NCBI RefSeq assembly: GCF_030269485.1
Contig: NZ_BSTL01000006.1
Location: 397,925-461,924 of the forward strand
Source: Actinoplanes sp. NBRC 103695
GTDB lineage: Bacteria > Actinomycetota > Actinomycetes > Mycobacteriales > Micromonosporaceae
Length of the DNA stretch: 64,000 bases
Direction of reading: 5' to 3'
Shown: positions 33,334 through 42,306 of the stretch, piece after piece
Position numbering within the stretch: position 1 is the first letter of the stretch
Layout: every line of letters begins with the position of its first letter
Notes under the pieces: generated by a model
The model's database searches: none
The model's input: the letters and a program-made list of their open reading frames with translations, nothing else
What the model was told of the DNA's origin: nothing
Program-made: the position numbers and the translations under genes

Positions 33334-34059
33334 ATGACAGTGGTCGCCATCACCGGGGCCAGCAGCGGCATCGGCGAGGCCACGGCCCGCGAACTGGCCG
33401 CCCGCGGCGCCGCCGTCGTGCTCGGCGCCCGGCGGACCGACCGGCTCGAGGCGCTCGCCGGCGACATCCGCCGGCAGGGTGGCCGCGCCGCGGTCCGCGC
33501 CGTCGACGTCACCTCACGCGACGACCTGGCCGCGCTGGTGAACCTGGCCGTGGACGAGTTCGGCCGGCTCGACGTGCTCGTCGGCAACGCCGGGATCAGC
33601 CGGATCAGCCCGGTCGCCGACCTGGACGTCGACGGCTGGTCCGCCATGATCGATGTCAACGTGCGCGGGGTGCTGCACGGCCTCGCGGCCGCCCTGCCGG
33701 TCTTCGAACGCCAGCGCCGCGGTCACTTCGTGACCACGATCTCCACCGCGGGCCTCAAGATCACACCGACGATGGCGGTCTATGCCGGTACGAAGAACGC
33801 GGTGCGCACCGTCCTCGAGGGCCTGCGTACCGAGTCCACCGCGGGCTGGCTGCGCACCACGTCCATCTCCCCCGGGTACGTGCGGACGGAGCTCGCGTCG
33901 AGCATCGACGATCCGGACCTGCGCGAGCAGATCCAGACCTCGATGAACGAGTTCGCCCTCGACCCGGAGGCGGTGGCGCGCGCCATCGCGTTCGCGATCG
34001 AACAGCCCGCCGACGTCGAGATCGGCGACCTGACGATCCGACCGGCCTCCCAGAACTGA
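33334..34059 (+). CDS. SDR-family oxidoreductase under TetR control
   Basis: A 241-residue classical SDR with cofactor motif TGASSGIG, NAG (LVGNAGIS), catalytic Ser (TISTAG) and YAGTK. It probably uses NADP, judged from the ARRTD segment after the second strand. Strong GAGGAGG ribosome site. Substrate unknown; a detoxification role is suggested by the divergent TetR repressor. Confidence 0.9.
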   Translation: MTVVAITGASSGIGEATARELAARGAAVVLGARRTDRLEALAGDIRRQGGRAAVRAVDVTSRDDLAALVNLAVDEFGRLDVLVGNAGISRISPVADLDVDGWSAMIDVNVRGVLHGLAAALPVFERQRRGHFVTTISTAGLKITPTMAVYAGTKNAVRTVLEGLRTESTAGWLRTTSISPGYVRTELASSIDDPDLREQIQTSMNEFALDPEAVARAIAFAIEQPADVEIGDLTIRPASQN

Positions 34060-34215
34060 GCCGGCGGTCCCCGCGTGAGCTGGGCCGGAATCGTGGAGGA
34101 GGGCGAGCGGGCACGGACCCGGCAGGCGACGCCGAAGGCGGGCCGACCTCGGCGTGAGCAGCGGTCAGCACCACCCACCCAGGCACGACATCCAGAATTT
34201 CTGGATCCTGAATTT

Positions 34216-35787
34216 CTAGGGGTTCCAGACCTGATTGGCCTGGCCGTGGCAGGTCCAGATGATGACGCCGGTGCCGGGGGTGGTGGCGCCGCCGTTGACG
34301 TCGAGGCACAGGCCGGACTGGACGGCCGTGATGGTGCCGTTGGCGTTGAGGCGGAACTGCTGGTTGGCGCCGCCGTTGCACTCCCACTGCAGCACCCGCG
34401 TGCCGGCCGTCGTCTCGCCGTTGAAGACGTCCATGCAGCGGGTTCCGTCGTAGACGCGCAGTTCGCCGGCCGGGGTGAGGTTCCAGCGCTGGTTGGCGCC
34501 CCCGTTGCAGGTGTAGATCTCCACCGCGGCGTCGTTGACCACCAGGTTGTCGTGCACGTCCAGGCACTGGCCGGAGGCCTGGCTGACGAAGCGACGCCCG
34601 GCGTAGGCGGCGCCACCGGACACCCGGAACACCGCCGTGCCATGGGCGGGAACGGTCGCGCTGATCGTTCCCGCGGTGGTGGACGACGCACCGGTCCAGA
34701 GGTCGCGCAGTCCGTAGGCGGCGGAGGCGTTCATGCCGACCTGCGCCGCGCTCGTGCTGATCGTGGCCGGCGCGCCGTTCTCGTTGAACAGGGCCACCGC
34801 CCGGTCCCCGTTGGCCAGCACCTTGCTGAAGACCCACTGGCCGGAGTAGTTGCGGACGACGTACGCCTGCCGCCCCAGCGAGTCCTGGTCGACCGCGATC
34901 AGGCCGGCGTTCGTCAGGATGCCGAACGTGGCGTCGGACGCGGTCCGCAGGTCGGAGCCGATCAGCAGCGGCGCCGACATCATGGCCCACAACGCGAAGT
35001 GCGTGCGATATTCGGTTTCGGACAGCCCGCCGTTGCCGACCTCGAGCATGTCCGGGTCGTTCCAGGCGCCCGGCCGCGCGTACGGTGCGAGCACGCTGTT
35101 CTGCCGGATGAGGGTGAGGACCGAGCCCCAGTTGTCCTCGATGTCGCCGGTGGTGCGCCACAGGTTCCCGACCGGCCCGGCCCAGCGCCACGGCTGCGTC
35201 GAGCCCCACTCGCAGATCGCGAAGACGATCGGCCGCCCGGTGCTCGCCAGCGCGTCCCGCATCCGGGTGTAGCGCTGGATCGCGTCGCGGCCCTGGTTGT
35301 TGCAGTTGTCGTATTTCAGGTAGTCGACGCCCCAGGAGGCGAACAGCCGCGCGTCCTGATCCTCATGATCCAGCCCGCCCGGAAACCCGATCGACGAGCA
35401 GGTGGAGGTTCCCGCGCTGGTGTAGATGCCGAACTTCAGGCCCTTGCCGTGCACGTAGTCGGCGAGCGCCTTGATCCCGTTGGGGAAGCGAGCCGGGTCG
35501 GGCACCAGGTTCCCGCTCCCGTCCCGCTGCCGCAGCGCCCAGCAGTCGTCGAGATTGACGTATTCGTAGCCCGCGGCCTTGAGCCCGCGACTCACGAAGA
35601 TGTCGGCGATCCCCTTGATCATCGCCTCGTTGAACTCGGCGCGGCACTGCGTGGAATTCCAGTTGTTGAACCCCATGGGCGGCGTCCGCGCAAGACCGTT
35701 GTCGATGGCGGCGGCCGGATGAGCTGGGGCGATGAGGGAGGCGGCGAGGACCAGGACGAGGGCGGCTATCAACCGGGGAATCCGCAT
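34216..35787 (-). CDS. secreted GH27 alpha-galactosidase with ricin-type CBM13
   Basis: A 523-residue protein. It has a signal peptide (1-27, ending HPAAA), a GH27 barrel with PPMGFNNWN, nucleophile D160 (YLKYDNCN) and acid/base D215 (TTGDIEDNW), a beta-sandwich domain, and a C-terminal ricin-B lectin trefoil (residues about 395-523) with three QxW-type repeats (NQRWNL, NQQFRL, NQVWNP). It removes alpha-galactose from plant galactomannans and oligosaccharides outside the cell. An alternative ATG lies at 35802; no clear ribosome site is visible for either. Confidence 0.92.
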   Translation of the reverse strand: MRIPRLIAALVLVLAASLIAPAHPAAAIDNGLARTPPMGFNNWNSTQCRAEFNEAMIKGIADIFVSRGLKAAGYEYVNLDDCWALRQRDGSGNLVPDPARFPNGIKALADYVHGKGLKFGIYTSAGTSTCSSIGFPGGLDHEDQDARLFASWGVDYLKYDNCNNQGRDAIQRYTRMRDALASTGRPIVFAICEWGSTQPWRWAGPVGNLWRTTGDIEDNWGSVLTLIRQNSVLAPYARPGAWNDPDMLEVGNGGLSETEYRTHFALWAMMSAPLLIGSDLRTASDATFGILTNAGLIAVDQDSLGRQAYVVRNYSGQWVFSKVLANGDRAVALFNENGAPATISTSAAQVGMNASAAYGLRDLWTGASSTTAGTISATVPAHGTAVFRVSGGAAYAGRRFVSQASGQCLDVHDNLVVNDAAVEIYTCNGGANQRWNLTPAGELRVYDGTRCMDVFNGETTAGTRVLQWECNGGANQQFRLNANGTITAVQSGLCLDVNGGATTPGTGVIIWTCHGQANQVWNP

Positions 35788-35954
35788 CACATTGATGAAC
35801 ATCCATGTGTTGCGGCGCGATGTCAATGCCTGAAATGCAGATTTCGTAGCTTGGCGGGTGGCGCTGACCGCCGAGGCTCGGGGGTGATCGCTCTCACTGC
35901 GAAGCCCTTGATCCATGTCCGGGCGGAGACGTCGCCGGGGTGCAGAATGCAACG

Positions 35955-36380
35955 GTGACCGACTTCGACGCGCGGGCATTGCTGGCGGAGAGCCGCCTCG
36001 GCGTGCTCGCGACCATCAAGGCGAACGGCCTCCCGCAGCTCTCCCCCATCACCCCGTTCTACGACAAGGACGCCGGCCAGATCCTGGTCTCCGTCACCGA
36101 GGGCCGGGCCAAGACCGCCAACCTGCGCCGCGACCCGCGTGCGGCCATCGAGGTGACCCGGGCCGACGGCTGGGCGTGGGCCACCGCGGAGGGCACGGTC
36201 GAGCTGATCGGCCCCGGCTCGGACCCGAACGGCCCGGAGGTGGAGGCCTTGGTCGACTACTACCGCCGGGCCGCCGGTGAGCACCCCGACTGGGACGAGT
36301 ACCGCGCCGTGATGGTCGCCGACCGCCGGGTGCTCCTCGTCCTGACCGTCACCCACGTGTACGGCCAGTCCATTCGCTGA
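35955..36380 (+). CDS. PPOX-class F420-dependent oxidoreductase
   Basis: A 141-residue split-barrel protein with SRLGVLATIKANGLPQLSPIT, then EGRAKTANLRRDPRAAIEV, ending DWDEYRAVMVADRRVLL. It is paralogous to 27084-27521. The GTG at 35955 fits the family N-terminus; a GTG at 35940 would add five residues. No ribosome site is seen, so it may be leaderless. Confidence 0.85.
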   Translation: MTDFDARALLAESRLGVLATIKANGLPQLSPITPFYDKDAGQILVSVTEGRAKTANLRRDPRAAIEVTRADGWAWATAEGTVELIGPGSDPNGPEVEALVDYYRRAAGEHPDWDEYRAVMVADRRVLLVLTVTHVYGQSIR

Positions 36381-36494
36381 GGCGCGCGCTTGCGTTGTAT
36401 TCCGCCGCCCGCGCGCGTAAGAATCCGCGGCCTTCTGGGTCCAGGACGGCACCATCCACCTGGCCTTCGACATGCACCGACGTGCGGGACCGGT

Positions 36495-37055
36495 CTACTC
36501 GAGGCCTTCCCGGGAGATCGGCTCGCCGACCCGGAAGTCCCGGAAGGTGACCTCGAGCCCGGCCCGTTCCGGCGAGCAGCACATCACCCCGACGTCGACC
36601 GACTCGGGCAGGTCCAGGTGGCCGAGCCGGACCAGCTGCCAGGACCCGTCCGCGTCACCACGGTGCACGCACACCGCGGTGCCGAAGCGGGTCAGCCGGA
36701 GCCGGAGCCCGCCGTCGTAGCCGGGCACCGGCACCACGGACAGGTCGGAGTCGTCCCGGGTGAGCACCGTGCTGAGCTGCACGGCGCCGGACGTGACCTC
36801 GAGTCCGGTCTTCAGCCAGGTGCGCTCGTCGGCCCGCACCATCAGGCCGGCCTGGTCGAACAGGGCGGAATGGCCGGCCGACACCACCACCTCGGCGGTG
36901 AAGTCGCCGGTCACCGGGCGGTGGTAGAAGTGGCCGTTGTCCGTGATGTAGCCGTAGAACGTGCGGCGCCAGAAGTCCGTCTTGAGGCCGGTGACGACAC
37001 TGATCGCACCGTCCTCGTCGGACCACTGCGGCGGTTCGTTCAGCCAGGACATCAT
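36495..37055 (-). CDS. DUF1349-family concanavalin-like protein
   Basis: A 186-residue single-domain protein with SWLNEPPQW, FWRRTFYGYITDNGHF, GDFTAEVVVSAGHSALFDQAGLMVRADERTWLKTGLE and a final FRDFRVGEP. This is the YesU/DUF1349 lectin-like beta-sandwich family, possibly sugar-binding, with no signal peptide. On the minus strand TAGACT lies 6 nt before the ATG at 37055, suggesting leaderless translation. Confidence 0.8.
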   Translation of the reverse strand: MMSWLNEPPQWSDEDGAISVVTGLKTDFWRRTFYGYITDNGHFYHRPVTGDFTAEVVVSAGHSALFDQAGLMVRADERTWLKTGLEVTSGAVQLSTVLTRDDSDLSVVPVPGYDGGLRLRLTRFGTAVCVHRGDADGSWQLVRLGHLDLPESVDVGVMCCSPERAGLEVTFRDFRVGEPISREGLE

Positions 37056-37095
37056 CACGTCAGTCTATGGGGATGCGAATCGTCCGGAACCCCGC

Positions 37096-37827
37096 TCACG
37101 GTCGACGGCGACCGATGATGCTGTGCAGTCCCGCCGGCAGCGGGTGGCCGGCGCCGTCGAACGATTCGCCGACCGCCGCCGTCACCCCGTGGCCGGCCAG
37201 CAGGGCCGGCACCGTGGAAGTGTCGATCAGCACGTTGGCGTGGTGTTCGTCCTCGCGCCGGTAACCACCGTCGGCGCCGCGGACGAAGGTCGTGAGGTCC
37301 CGGTCGAACCGTTCCGGCGACGGCCGGCTGAACCTGGTGATGATCGCCCAGTCGTCGCCGACCCGTCCCTGCGCCATGGCGTCCTCGCGGGCGGTGCCCC
37401 AACTCAGGTCGCACAGGTCGACGGCCAGCAAACCGCCGGGTGACAACGCGCCGGCGAGGGCGGTGAGCCCGCGACGGATGGCGTCGGCGTCGGGCAGGTA
37501 GTTGAGGGCGTGCCCGATCCCGACGACCGCGTCCACCGCCGGGACCGGATCGTCGGGCAGCACCAGGGCCCGGATGTCCTCGGCGCCCGGCGCGGCGTCC
37601 CGGGCGAGCTCGAGCATGGCCGGCGACGCGTCGGTGGCGATCACCCGGTGCCCGGCTTCCACCAGGCGCTTGGTGAGCAGCCCCGACCCACACCCGACCT
37701 CCAGGACCAGACCCTCTTTCTCGCGTACGCCTGAGAGCAGCGCCAGAATCCCGGGCGCGCAGGCCTCGGCGTGGAAGCCATAGCCCTGGTCGAACACGTA
37801 GGCGAGGTCGCGCCGGTAGTAGGTCAC
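37096..37827 (-). CDS. SAM-dependent methyltransferase (class I)
   Basis: A 243-residue protein with motif I VLEVGCGSGLLTKRL, motif II VIATDASPAML and the post motif GGLLAVDLCDLSWG. The substrate is probably a small molecule and is unknown. The GTG at 37827 is preferred because TAGGCT sits 7 nt upstream on the minus strand; the longer frame to 38100 antiparallels the SDR. It diverges from that SDR 28 bp away. Confidence 0.82.
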   Translation of the reverse strand: MTYYRRDLAYVFDQGYGFHAEACAPGILALLSGVREKEGLVLEVGCGSGLLTKRLVEAGHRVIATDASPAMLELARDAAPGAEDIRALVLPDDPVPAVDAVVGIGHALNYLPDADAIRRGLTALAGALSPGGLLAVDLCDLSWGTAREDAMAQGRVGDDWAIITRFSRPSPERFDRDLTTFVRGADGGYRREDEHHANVLIDTSTVPALLAGHGVTAAVGESFDGAGHPLPAGLHSIIGRRRP

Positions 37828-37834
37828 GAAGAGC

Positions 37835-37844
37835 AGCCTAGGGT
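37835..37844. promoter_or_regulatory. overlapping divergent -10 elements
   Basis: AGCCTAGGGT holds TAGGCT (minus strand, 37840-37835) for the methyltransferase and TAGGGT (plus strand, 37839-37844) for the SDR. The two -10 hexamers share bases, so the promoters probably compete. Confidence 0.45.
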
Positions 37845-37855
37845 TGAATGGCGTC

Positions 37856-38680
37856 ATGACGACCTGGTTGATCACCGGATGCTCGACCGGACTCGGGCGT
37901 GCTCTCGCCGCCGCGGTCCTGGCCGAGGGCGACAACGCCGTGGTGACCGCGCGGGATGCGGGCAAGGTCCAGGACCTCGCGGACGCCCACCCGGAAACCG
38001 CGCTGGCCCTGGCGCTCGATGTCACCGACGCGGCGCAGGTCACTGACGCCGTCGCGCGTGCCGAAGAGCGGTTCGGCGAGGTGGACGTGCTGGTCAACAA
38101 CGCCGGGTACGGCTACCGCGCGGCCGTCGAGGAGGGCGACGAGGCTGATGTGCAGCGGCTGTTCGACACGAACTTCTTCGGCGCGGTGGCGATGATCAAG
38201 GCGGTGCTGCCGGGCATGCGCGGCAGGCGCAGCGGGACGATCGTGAACATCTCCTCGATCGGGGCGCGGATCACTCCGCCGGGGTCCGGCTACTACGCGG
38301 CGGTGAAGGCCGCCCTCGAGGGCCTGACCGGGTCGCTGCGGGCCGAGCTGGAACCGCTCGGGATCAGGGCGATGGCGGTGGAGCCGGGGCTGTTCCGCAC
38401 GGACTTCGCCGGGCGGTCGCTCACCCAGTCGGCCGAGGCGATCGCGGACTACGCGAGCACGGCCGGGCCGCGGCGCAAGGAGAACGACACCGTGCACGGC
38501 ACCCAGCCCGGCGACCCGGACAAGGCCGCGCGGGCCATGATCGAGGCCGCGACCTCCGCGACACCGCCGGCGTTGCTGGTGCTCGGGCCGGACGCGGTGC
38601 AGCTGTTCGGTTCGGTGCTGGACGCGCAACGTGCCGAGCTCGAGCGGTGGCGCGAGCTCAGCACGTCCACCGACTACTGA
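37856..38680 (+). CDS. SDR-family oxidoreductase
   Basis: A 274-residue protein with TGCSTGLG cofactor motif, NNAG (LVNNAGYGYRA), catalytic Ser (SSIGARI) and YYAAVK. It belongs to the classical SDR group commonly annotated as retinol dehydrogenase-like or NAD(P)-dependent. The ATG at 37856 is chosen. It overlaps the convergent glucanase gene by 7 bp. Confidence 0.88.
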   Translation: MTTWLITGCSTGLGRALAAAVLAEGDNAVVTARDAGKVQDLADAHPETALALALDVTDAAQVTDAVARAEERFGEVDVLVNNAGYGYRAAVEEGDEADVQRLFDTNFFGAVAMIKAVLPGMRGRRSGTIVNISSIGARITPPGSGYYAAVKAALEGLTGSLRAELEPLGIRAMAVEPGLFRTDFAGRSLTQSAEAIADYASTAGPRRKENDTVHGTQPGDPDKAARAMIEAATSATPPALLVLGPDAVQLFGSVLDAQRAELERWRELSTSTDY

Positions 38681-39789
38681 CCGGTGGTGCAGGCGCTTCC
38701 GTTGAGCGTGAACGCCGACGGTGAGGCGTACGCACCGCCGTGGTTTCCTTGCAGGCCGAACGACGCGCTGCCGCCGGCCGGGATCGCGCCGTTCCAGGAG
38801 ATGTTGCGGGCGGTGAGCGCCCCGGAGGCGCCGGAGAGCGTGGTGTTCCACGAGCTCGTCACGCTCTGGCCGGCGGGCAACGTGAAGCCGAGCGTCCAGC
38901 CGTTGACGGGCGTGCTGCCGGTGTTGGCGATGGTCACGTTCGCGGTGAAGCCGTTGTTCCACGAGTCGGCGGCCCAGGTGACCCGGCAGGCGGCCGGTGC
39001 GGGAGGCGGGGTGGTGCCGCCACCGCCACCGGTGCCGTTGATCGTCGTCGAGAAGGACGTGACGGCCAGCCCGGCGCCGCCGATCCACGGCTCGAAGCCG
39101 GCCTGCAGGCTGGTCAGGTACCACGAGTTGGTGATGGCGCCGCGGTTGCGCACGTCGGTGATGAAGTCGAGCACGCTGAAGTCCCAGCTGGTGATGGCCG
39201 ACGGCGCGACGTACGAGATGACGTTGTTCGAACCGTTGGAGCCCTGCCAGACCTGCCAGGACCGGCCGCCGATGGTGGTGTTGCCGACCGGCGAGCCGAT
39301 GGGCTGGATGCTGCCCTGCCGGTTGAACCAGATCATGATCTCCATGGCGTTGTTGCCGTCGGTGCGCGGCGACGGGTCCAGCCAGATGTCGTACGCGGCG
39401 TCGTAGGTCGCGCCACTCACGTACCGGTAGCTGATGCTGCTGGTCAGGCTGCTGATCTCGCTGACCCGCTTGGGCAGCGCGGTGCCCGGCGAGCAGTTCG
39501 TGTAGTGGCAGCCGTAATAGACCGCCGGGTAGGACACCGGCGCGCCGCTGGTGTTGCCGACACCCTGCTGGCTGGTGATCTCGAAACCGGTGCTGGTGAC
39601 GTTGATGCACTGCTCGGCGCTGGTGCCCCAGCGGTTGTTCATGACCACGTAACGGCCCTGGATGGTGGTGGAGCCGTACTGCTCGCAGATCCGGGTGTCG
39701 GCCTGCGCCGGACCGGCCAGGACGACGGCGGTGATCGAGCCGGCGGCCAGGACGACGGCAGCGGCGGCAGCGCGGAGGACGCGTCTCAT
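38674..39789 (-). CDS. secreted GH12 endoglucanase with CBM2
   Basis: A 371-residue protein with a signal peptide (1-30, GPAQA), a GH12 jelly roll with nucleophile E150 (AMEIMIWFN) and acid/base E233 (FEPWIGG), a Gly/Pro linker (252-265), and a C-terminal CBM2 cellulose-binding module (CRVTWAADSWNNGFTANVTI). It cleaves beta-1,4-glucan or xyloglucan outside the cell. GAGGAG precedes the ATG. A perfect CebR-type box lies 30 bp upstream, so induction by cello-oligosaccharides is expected. Confidence 0.93.
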   Translation of the reverse strand: MRRVLRAAAAAVVLAAGSITAVVLAGPAQADTRICEQYGSTTIQGRYVVMNNRWGTSAEQCINVTSTGFEITSQQGVGNTSGAPVSYPAVYYGCHYTNCSPGTALPKRVSEISSLTSSISYRYVSGATYDAAYDIWLDPSPRTDGNNAMEIMIWFNRQGSIQPIGSPVGNTTIGGRSWQVWQGSNGSNNVISYVAPSAITSWDFSVLDFITDVRNRGAITNSWYLTSLQAGFEPWIGGAGLAVTSFSTTINGTGGGGGTTPPPAPAACRVTWAADSWNNGFTANVTIANTGSTPVNGWTLGFTLPAGQSVTSSWNTTLSGASGALTARNISWNGAIPAGGSASFGLQGNHGGAYASPSAFTLNGSACTTGQ

Positions 39790-39818
39790 CGGTACTCCTC
39801 ACGGGGACGGGGGCGAGG

Positions 39819-39832
39819 TGGGAGCGCTCCCA
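39819..39832. promoter_or_regulatory. CebR-type operator of the endoglucanase gene
   Basis: TGGGAGCGCTCCCA is a perfect 14-bp palindrome identical to the known actinomycete cellobiose-repressor box, located 30 bp upstream of the GH12 start. Confidence 0.9.
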
Positions 39833-40028
39833 TTGACGGTACCGCATATCTGGGCCTCAGGCGCGGAACCATCGCCGACACGATGCGCAGCTGGACCGGA
39901 TGCAGGATCGGCTCGCCGGGATGCGCGAGTGGTCGCGGTCGGCGAGGCGGTGCACTACCGGCGGCCAGGATGAACGAGATCAAGGAGCCGGCGGGCCTGG
40001 TCGTCGGCCGCGTCCCACGCCTCGGCCG

Positions 40029-40190
40029 TCACTCCGCCGGGCGGCCGGGGCTCGACGTCAGCCGCCGGGCGAAGTCCAGGTCGTCGCTCCACTCGCCCCG
40101 GCCGGCGTGCGGAACCTCCCACAGGGTCCTGACTGCCGCGGCCACCTCCCCGATCCGCTCCCGCGCCATCGCCTCGTTCACGAAGATCAT
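40029..40190 (-). CDS. small coupled gene, 53 residues
   Basis: The ATG overlaps the stop of the preceding membrane-protein gene by one base (TGATG). The product (MIFVNEAMARERIGEVAAAV..., then EWSDDLDFARRLTSSP) is mostly helical and acidic, with no known family. The codon pattern and coupling favour a real gene. Confidence 0.5.
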   Translation of the reverse strand: MIFVNEAMARERIGEVAAAVRTLWEVPHAGRGEWSDDLDFARRLTSSPGRPAE

Positions 40191-41221
40191 CAGCGCTCCG
40201 GGATGCCACCCCGCCAGCCCCAGGCGAAGATCCCGAGACTGTAGCCGAGCAGCACCGCGTACGGCAGGAGGAACAGCGCCAGCGGGGTCTGGATGGCGGC
40301 CGGCGCCGCGCACAGCCCGAACAGCGGCGCGACCAGGTAGGCCCGGCCCGGCCGGACGCGGCTGTTGACCGCGGTGCGATAGGCGACCTTGACCGGTACG
40401 CGCTTCGGGAACGGCCTGTCCGACAGCGGGCCGGCCGGCCAGACCGTGCCCTGCTCGGTCGTCAGGAGCGCACGGCCGCCCTTGCCCTCGGTGATGTGCG
40501 CCGTCACCTCGTGGCCGGGCGTGAGCGTCGCGAAGCCCCGGCTCCACATCGCCCGCTGCCAGAGCGCGCCGGGTGGCAGCACCAGGTCGCGGCCGGGCTG
40601 GTAGATCTCCTCGTCGACCGGTGCGCCGGCGGGCAGCAGCACCGTGCCGAGACCGACGTCGACCGTCCCCTTCGAGCCGAGACCGGCCTGGGTGCTCTCC
40701 ATGACGAACGGCACCACGCGGTAGGGCACGCCGGGCCGGGCGGCGGCCGCACGTGCCCCGGCGATCCGGGAACGCCAGCCCAGCGCCAGCCCGACGGCCA
40801 CGATCACGAACGGGAGCAGGAAGAACAGCACCCACCACGGCGGCGCCGGCGGAATCACCCGGCCGGCGTCGGCACCGGCCGGGAACACCAGCCCCTCGGC
40901 GTCGGCCGGGTCGTACCGCACCTGGAACGGCCCGTCCTCCAGCCGGCTGCCGCCGGGCACGCGGTACTGCGCCTCGTGGCCGTCGCCGGCCGCGTCCTTC
41001 CAGTACACGTCGTAGCGCACGGTGTTGTCGGAGGCGAACTCGCCGACCGCGGAACCTCTGCCGGTGACCACGGCGGTGGCGCGGTCGGACTTGGCGTACC
41101 AGTCGGCGAGGATCCCGGCGCAGATGCCGCCGACGATCAGGATGCCCAGGGCCGGGAGAAGGAACGTGATGACGATCGCGCGTCGCGGAAGCACCCGGTC
41201 GACTGTATCGACGATCGTCAA
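40190..41221 (-). CDS. DUF3592-like membrane protein
   Basis: A 343-residue protein. It has an N-terminal helix (IVITFLLPALGILIVGGICAG) and a DUF3592-like external beta domain (ATAVVTGRGSAVGEF, then VRYDVYWKDAAGDGHEAQYRV, QVRYDPADAEGLVFPAG). A second helix follows (WWVLFFLLPFVIVAVGLALG), then a cytoplasmic part and two C-terminal helices. The function of such proteins is unknown. Confidence 0.7.
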   Translation of the reverse strand: MTIVDTVDRVLPRRAIVITFLLPALGILIVGGICAGILADWYAKSDRATAVVTGRGSAVGEFASDNTVRYDVYWKDAAGDGHEAQYRVPGGSRLEDGPFQVRYDPADAEGLVFPAGADAGRVIPPAPPWWVLFFLLPFVIVAVGLALGWRSRIAGARAAAARPGVPYRVVPFVMESTQAGLGSKGTVDVGLGTVLLPAGAPVDEEIYQPGRDLVLPPGALWQRAMWSRGFATLTPGHEVTAHITEGKGGRALLTTEQGTVWPAGPLSDRPFPKRVPVKVAYRTAVNSRVRPGRAYLVAPLFGLCAAPAAIQTPLALFLLPYAVLLGYSLGIFAWGWRGGIPER

Positions 41222-41363
41222 GCAACATCCACAGTGGAAAGCTCAAGTCCAGCTCGTCGTGGACCGCGGCGGCCGTTCCCCGAAGGCGTCCCGCAGCGCG
41301 CCTCGACATAGGCCTGGTCACCGGGCGCCGCCCGCCGGACGGTGGTCACCTCGCTCATGCCAC

Positions 41364-42221
41364 CTATCGGACCCCGATCTTGTCCAGCTCGGCGACGTCC
41401 TCTTCGGACAGTTCGAGCTCCGACCCGGCGAGGTTCTCGCGCAGGTGAGCGACCGACGAGGTGCCGGGGATCAGCAGGATGTTCGGCGACCGGCGCAGCA
41501 GCCAGGCCAGCGCCACGGCCATCGGTGTCGCGTCCAGCCGGGCGGCCACGGCGTCGAGCGCGGCGGACTGCAGCGGGCTGAAGCCGCCGAGCGGGAAGAA
41601 CGGCACGTAGGCGATGCCCTGGCCGGCGAGCTCGTCGATCAGGGCGTCGTCCTGCCGGTACGCCAGGTTGTAGAGGTTCTGCACGCACACGATCGGGGCG
41701 ATCGACCGCGCCTCGGCGACCTGCTCGGCGGTCGCGTTGCTCACGCCGAGGTGCCGGATGAGGCCCTGCCGCTGCAGCTCGACGAGCGCCTCGAACGGCT
41801 CGGCCAGCGACCCGGGTCGCGGTCCCTCGGCGTCGCCCAGCCGCAGGTTGACCAGGTCGAGGACGTCAAGACCCAGGTTCTCGAGATTCTGGTGTACGGA
41901 GCGGCGCACCTGCTCCGGCTCCCGTGCGGGTGGCCAGCCGCCCTGGGCGTCACGGTTCGCGCCGACCTTGGTCACGATGTGCAGCGACTCGGGGTAGGGG
42001 TGCAGCGCCTCCCGGATGAGCTGGTTGGTGATGTGCGGGCCGTACGCGTCGCTGGTGTCGATGTGGGTGATGCCCAGGTCGACCGCCTCGCGCAGCACGG
42101 CGAGGGCGCCGTGGCGGTCGGCGGGAGGGCCCATCACCCAGGGACCGGCGAGCTGCATGGCGCCGTAGCCGAAGCGGGTGACGGTCAGGTCGCCCAGGCT
42201 ACCGGTGGAAAGATTCGTCAT
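41364..42221 (-). CDS. aldo-keto reductase
   Basis: A 285-residue reductase with FGYGAMQLAG, catalytic Asp/Tyr in THIDTSDAYGP, Lys in HIVTKVG, and LIPGTSSVAHLRENLAG as cofactor site. The usual barrel His is replaced by Asn (LDLVNLRLGD), as in some members of this subgroup. It diverges from an HxlR regulator with a clear operator between them. Confidence 0.88.
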   Translation of the reverse strand: MTNLSTGSLGDLTVTRFGYGAMQLAGPWVMGPPADRHGALAVLREAVDLGITHIDTSDAYGPHITNQLIREALHPYPESLHIVTKVGANRDAQGGWPPAREPEQVRRSVHQNLENLGLDVLDLVNLRLGDAEGPRPGSLAEPFEALVELQRQGLIRHLGVSNATAEQVAEARSIAPIVCVQNLYNLAYRQDDALIDELAGQGIAYVPFFPLGGFSPLQSAALDAVAARLDATPMAVALAWLLRRSPNILLIPGTSSVAHLRENLAGSELELSEEDVAELDKIGVR

Positions 42222-42242
42222 GTGCTTCACTCTGGTGGGGTA

Positions 42243-42259
42243 ACTTCCTGATGGGAAGT
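42243..42259. promoter_or_regulatory. probable HxlR operator
   Basis: ACTTCC (42243-42248) and GGAAGT (42254-42259) form a perfect inverted repeat with a 5-nt spacer. A third half-site ACTTCC lies at 42264-42269. They sit between the aldo-keto reductase and the HxlR gene. Confidence 0.65.
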
Positions 42260-42306
42260 ACGCACTTCCAGGTTCGTTAGGTACCCACGGGTGGGAGGAG
42301 CAGTCG

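Noticed and set aside
39840..40028. Possible MerR-like C-terminal helix (MQDRLAGMREW)
   Set aside because: Too short, no start, and the frame closes at once; could be chance.
41218..41358. Possible 46-codon gene starting MSEVTTVRRAAPGDQAYVEA
   Set aside because: It overlaps the membrane-protein start, has no ribosome site, and a natural-looking ending (ALRDAFGERPP) lies in another frame. At most a relic; not supported enough to list.
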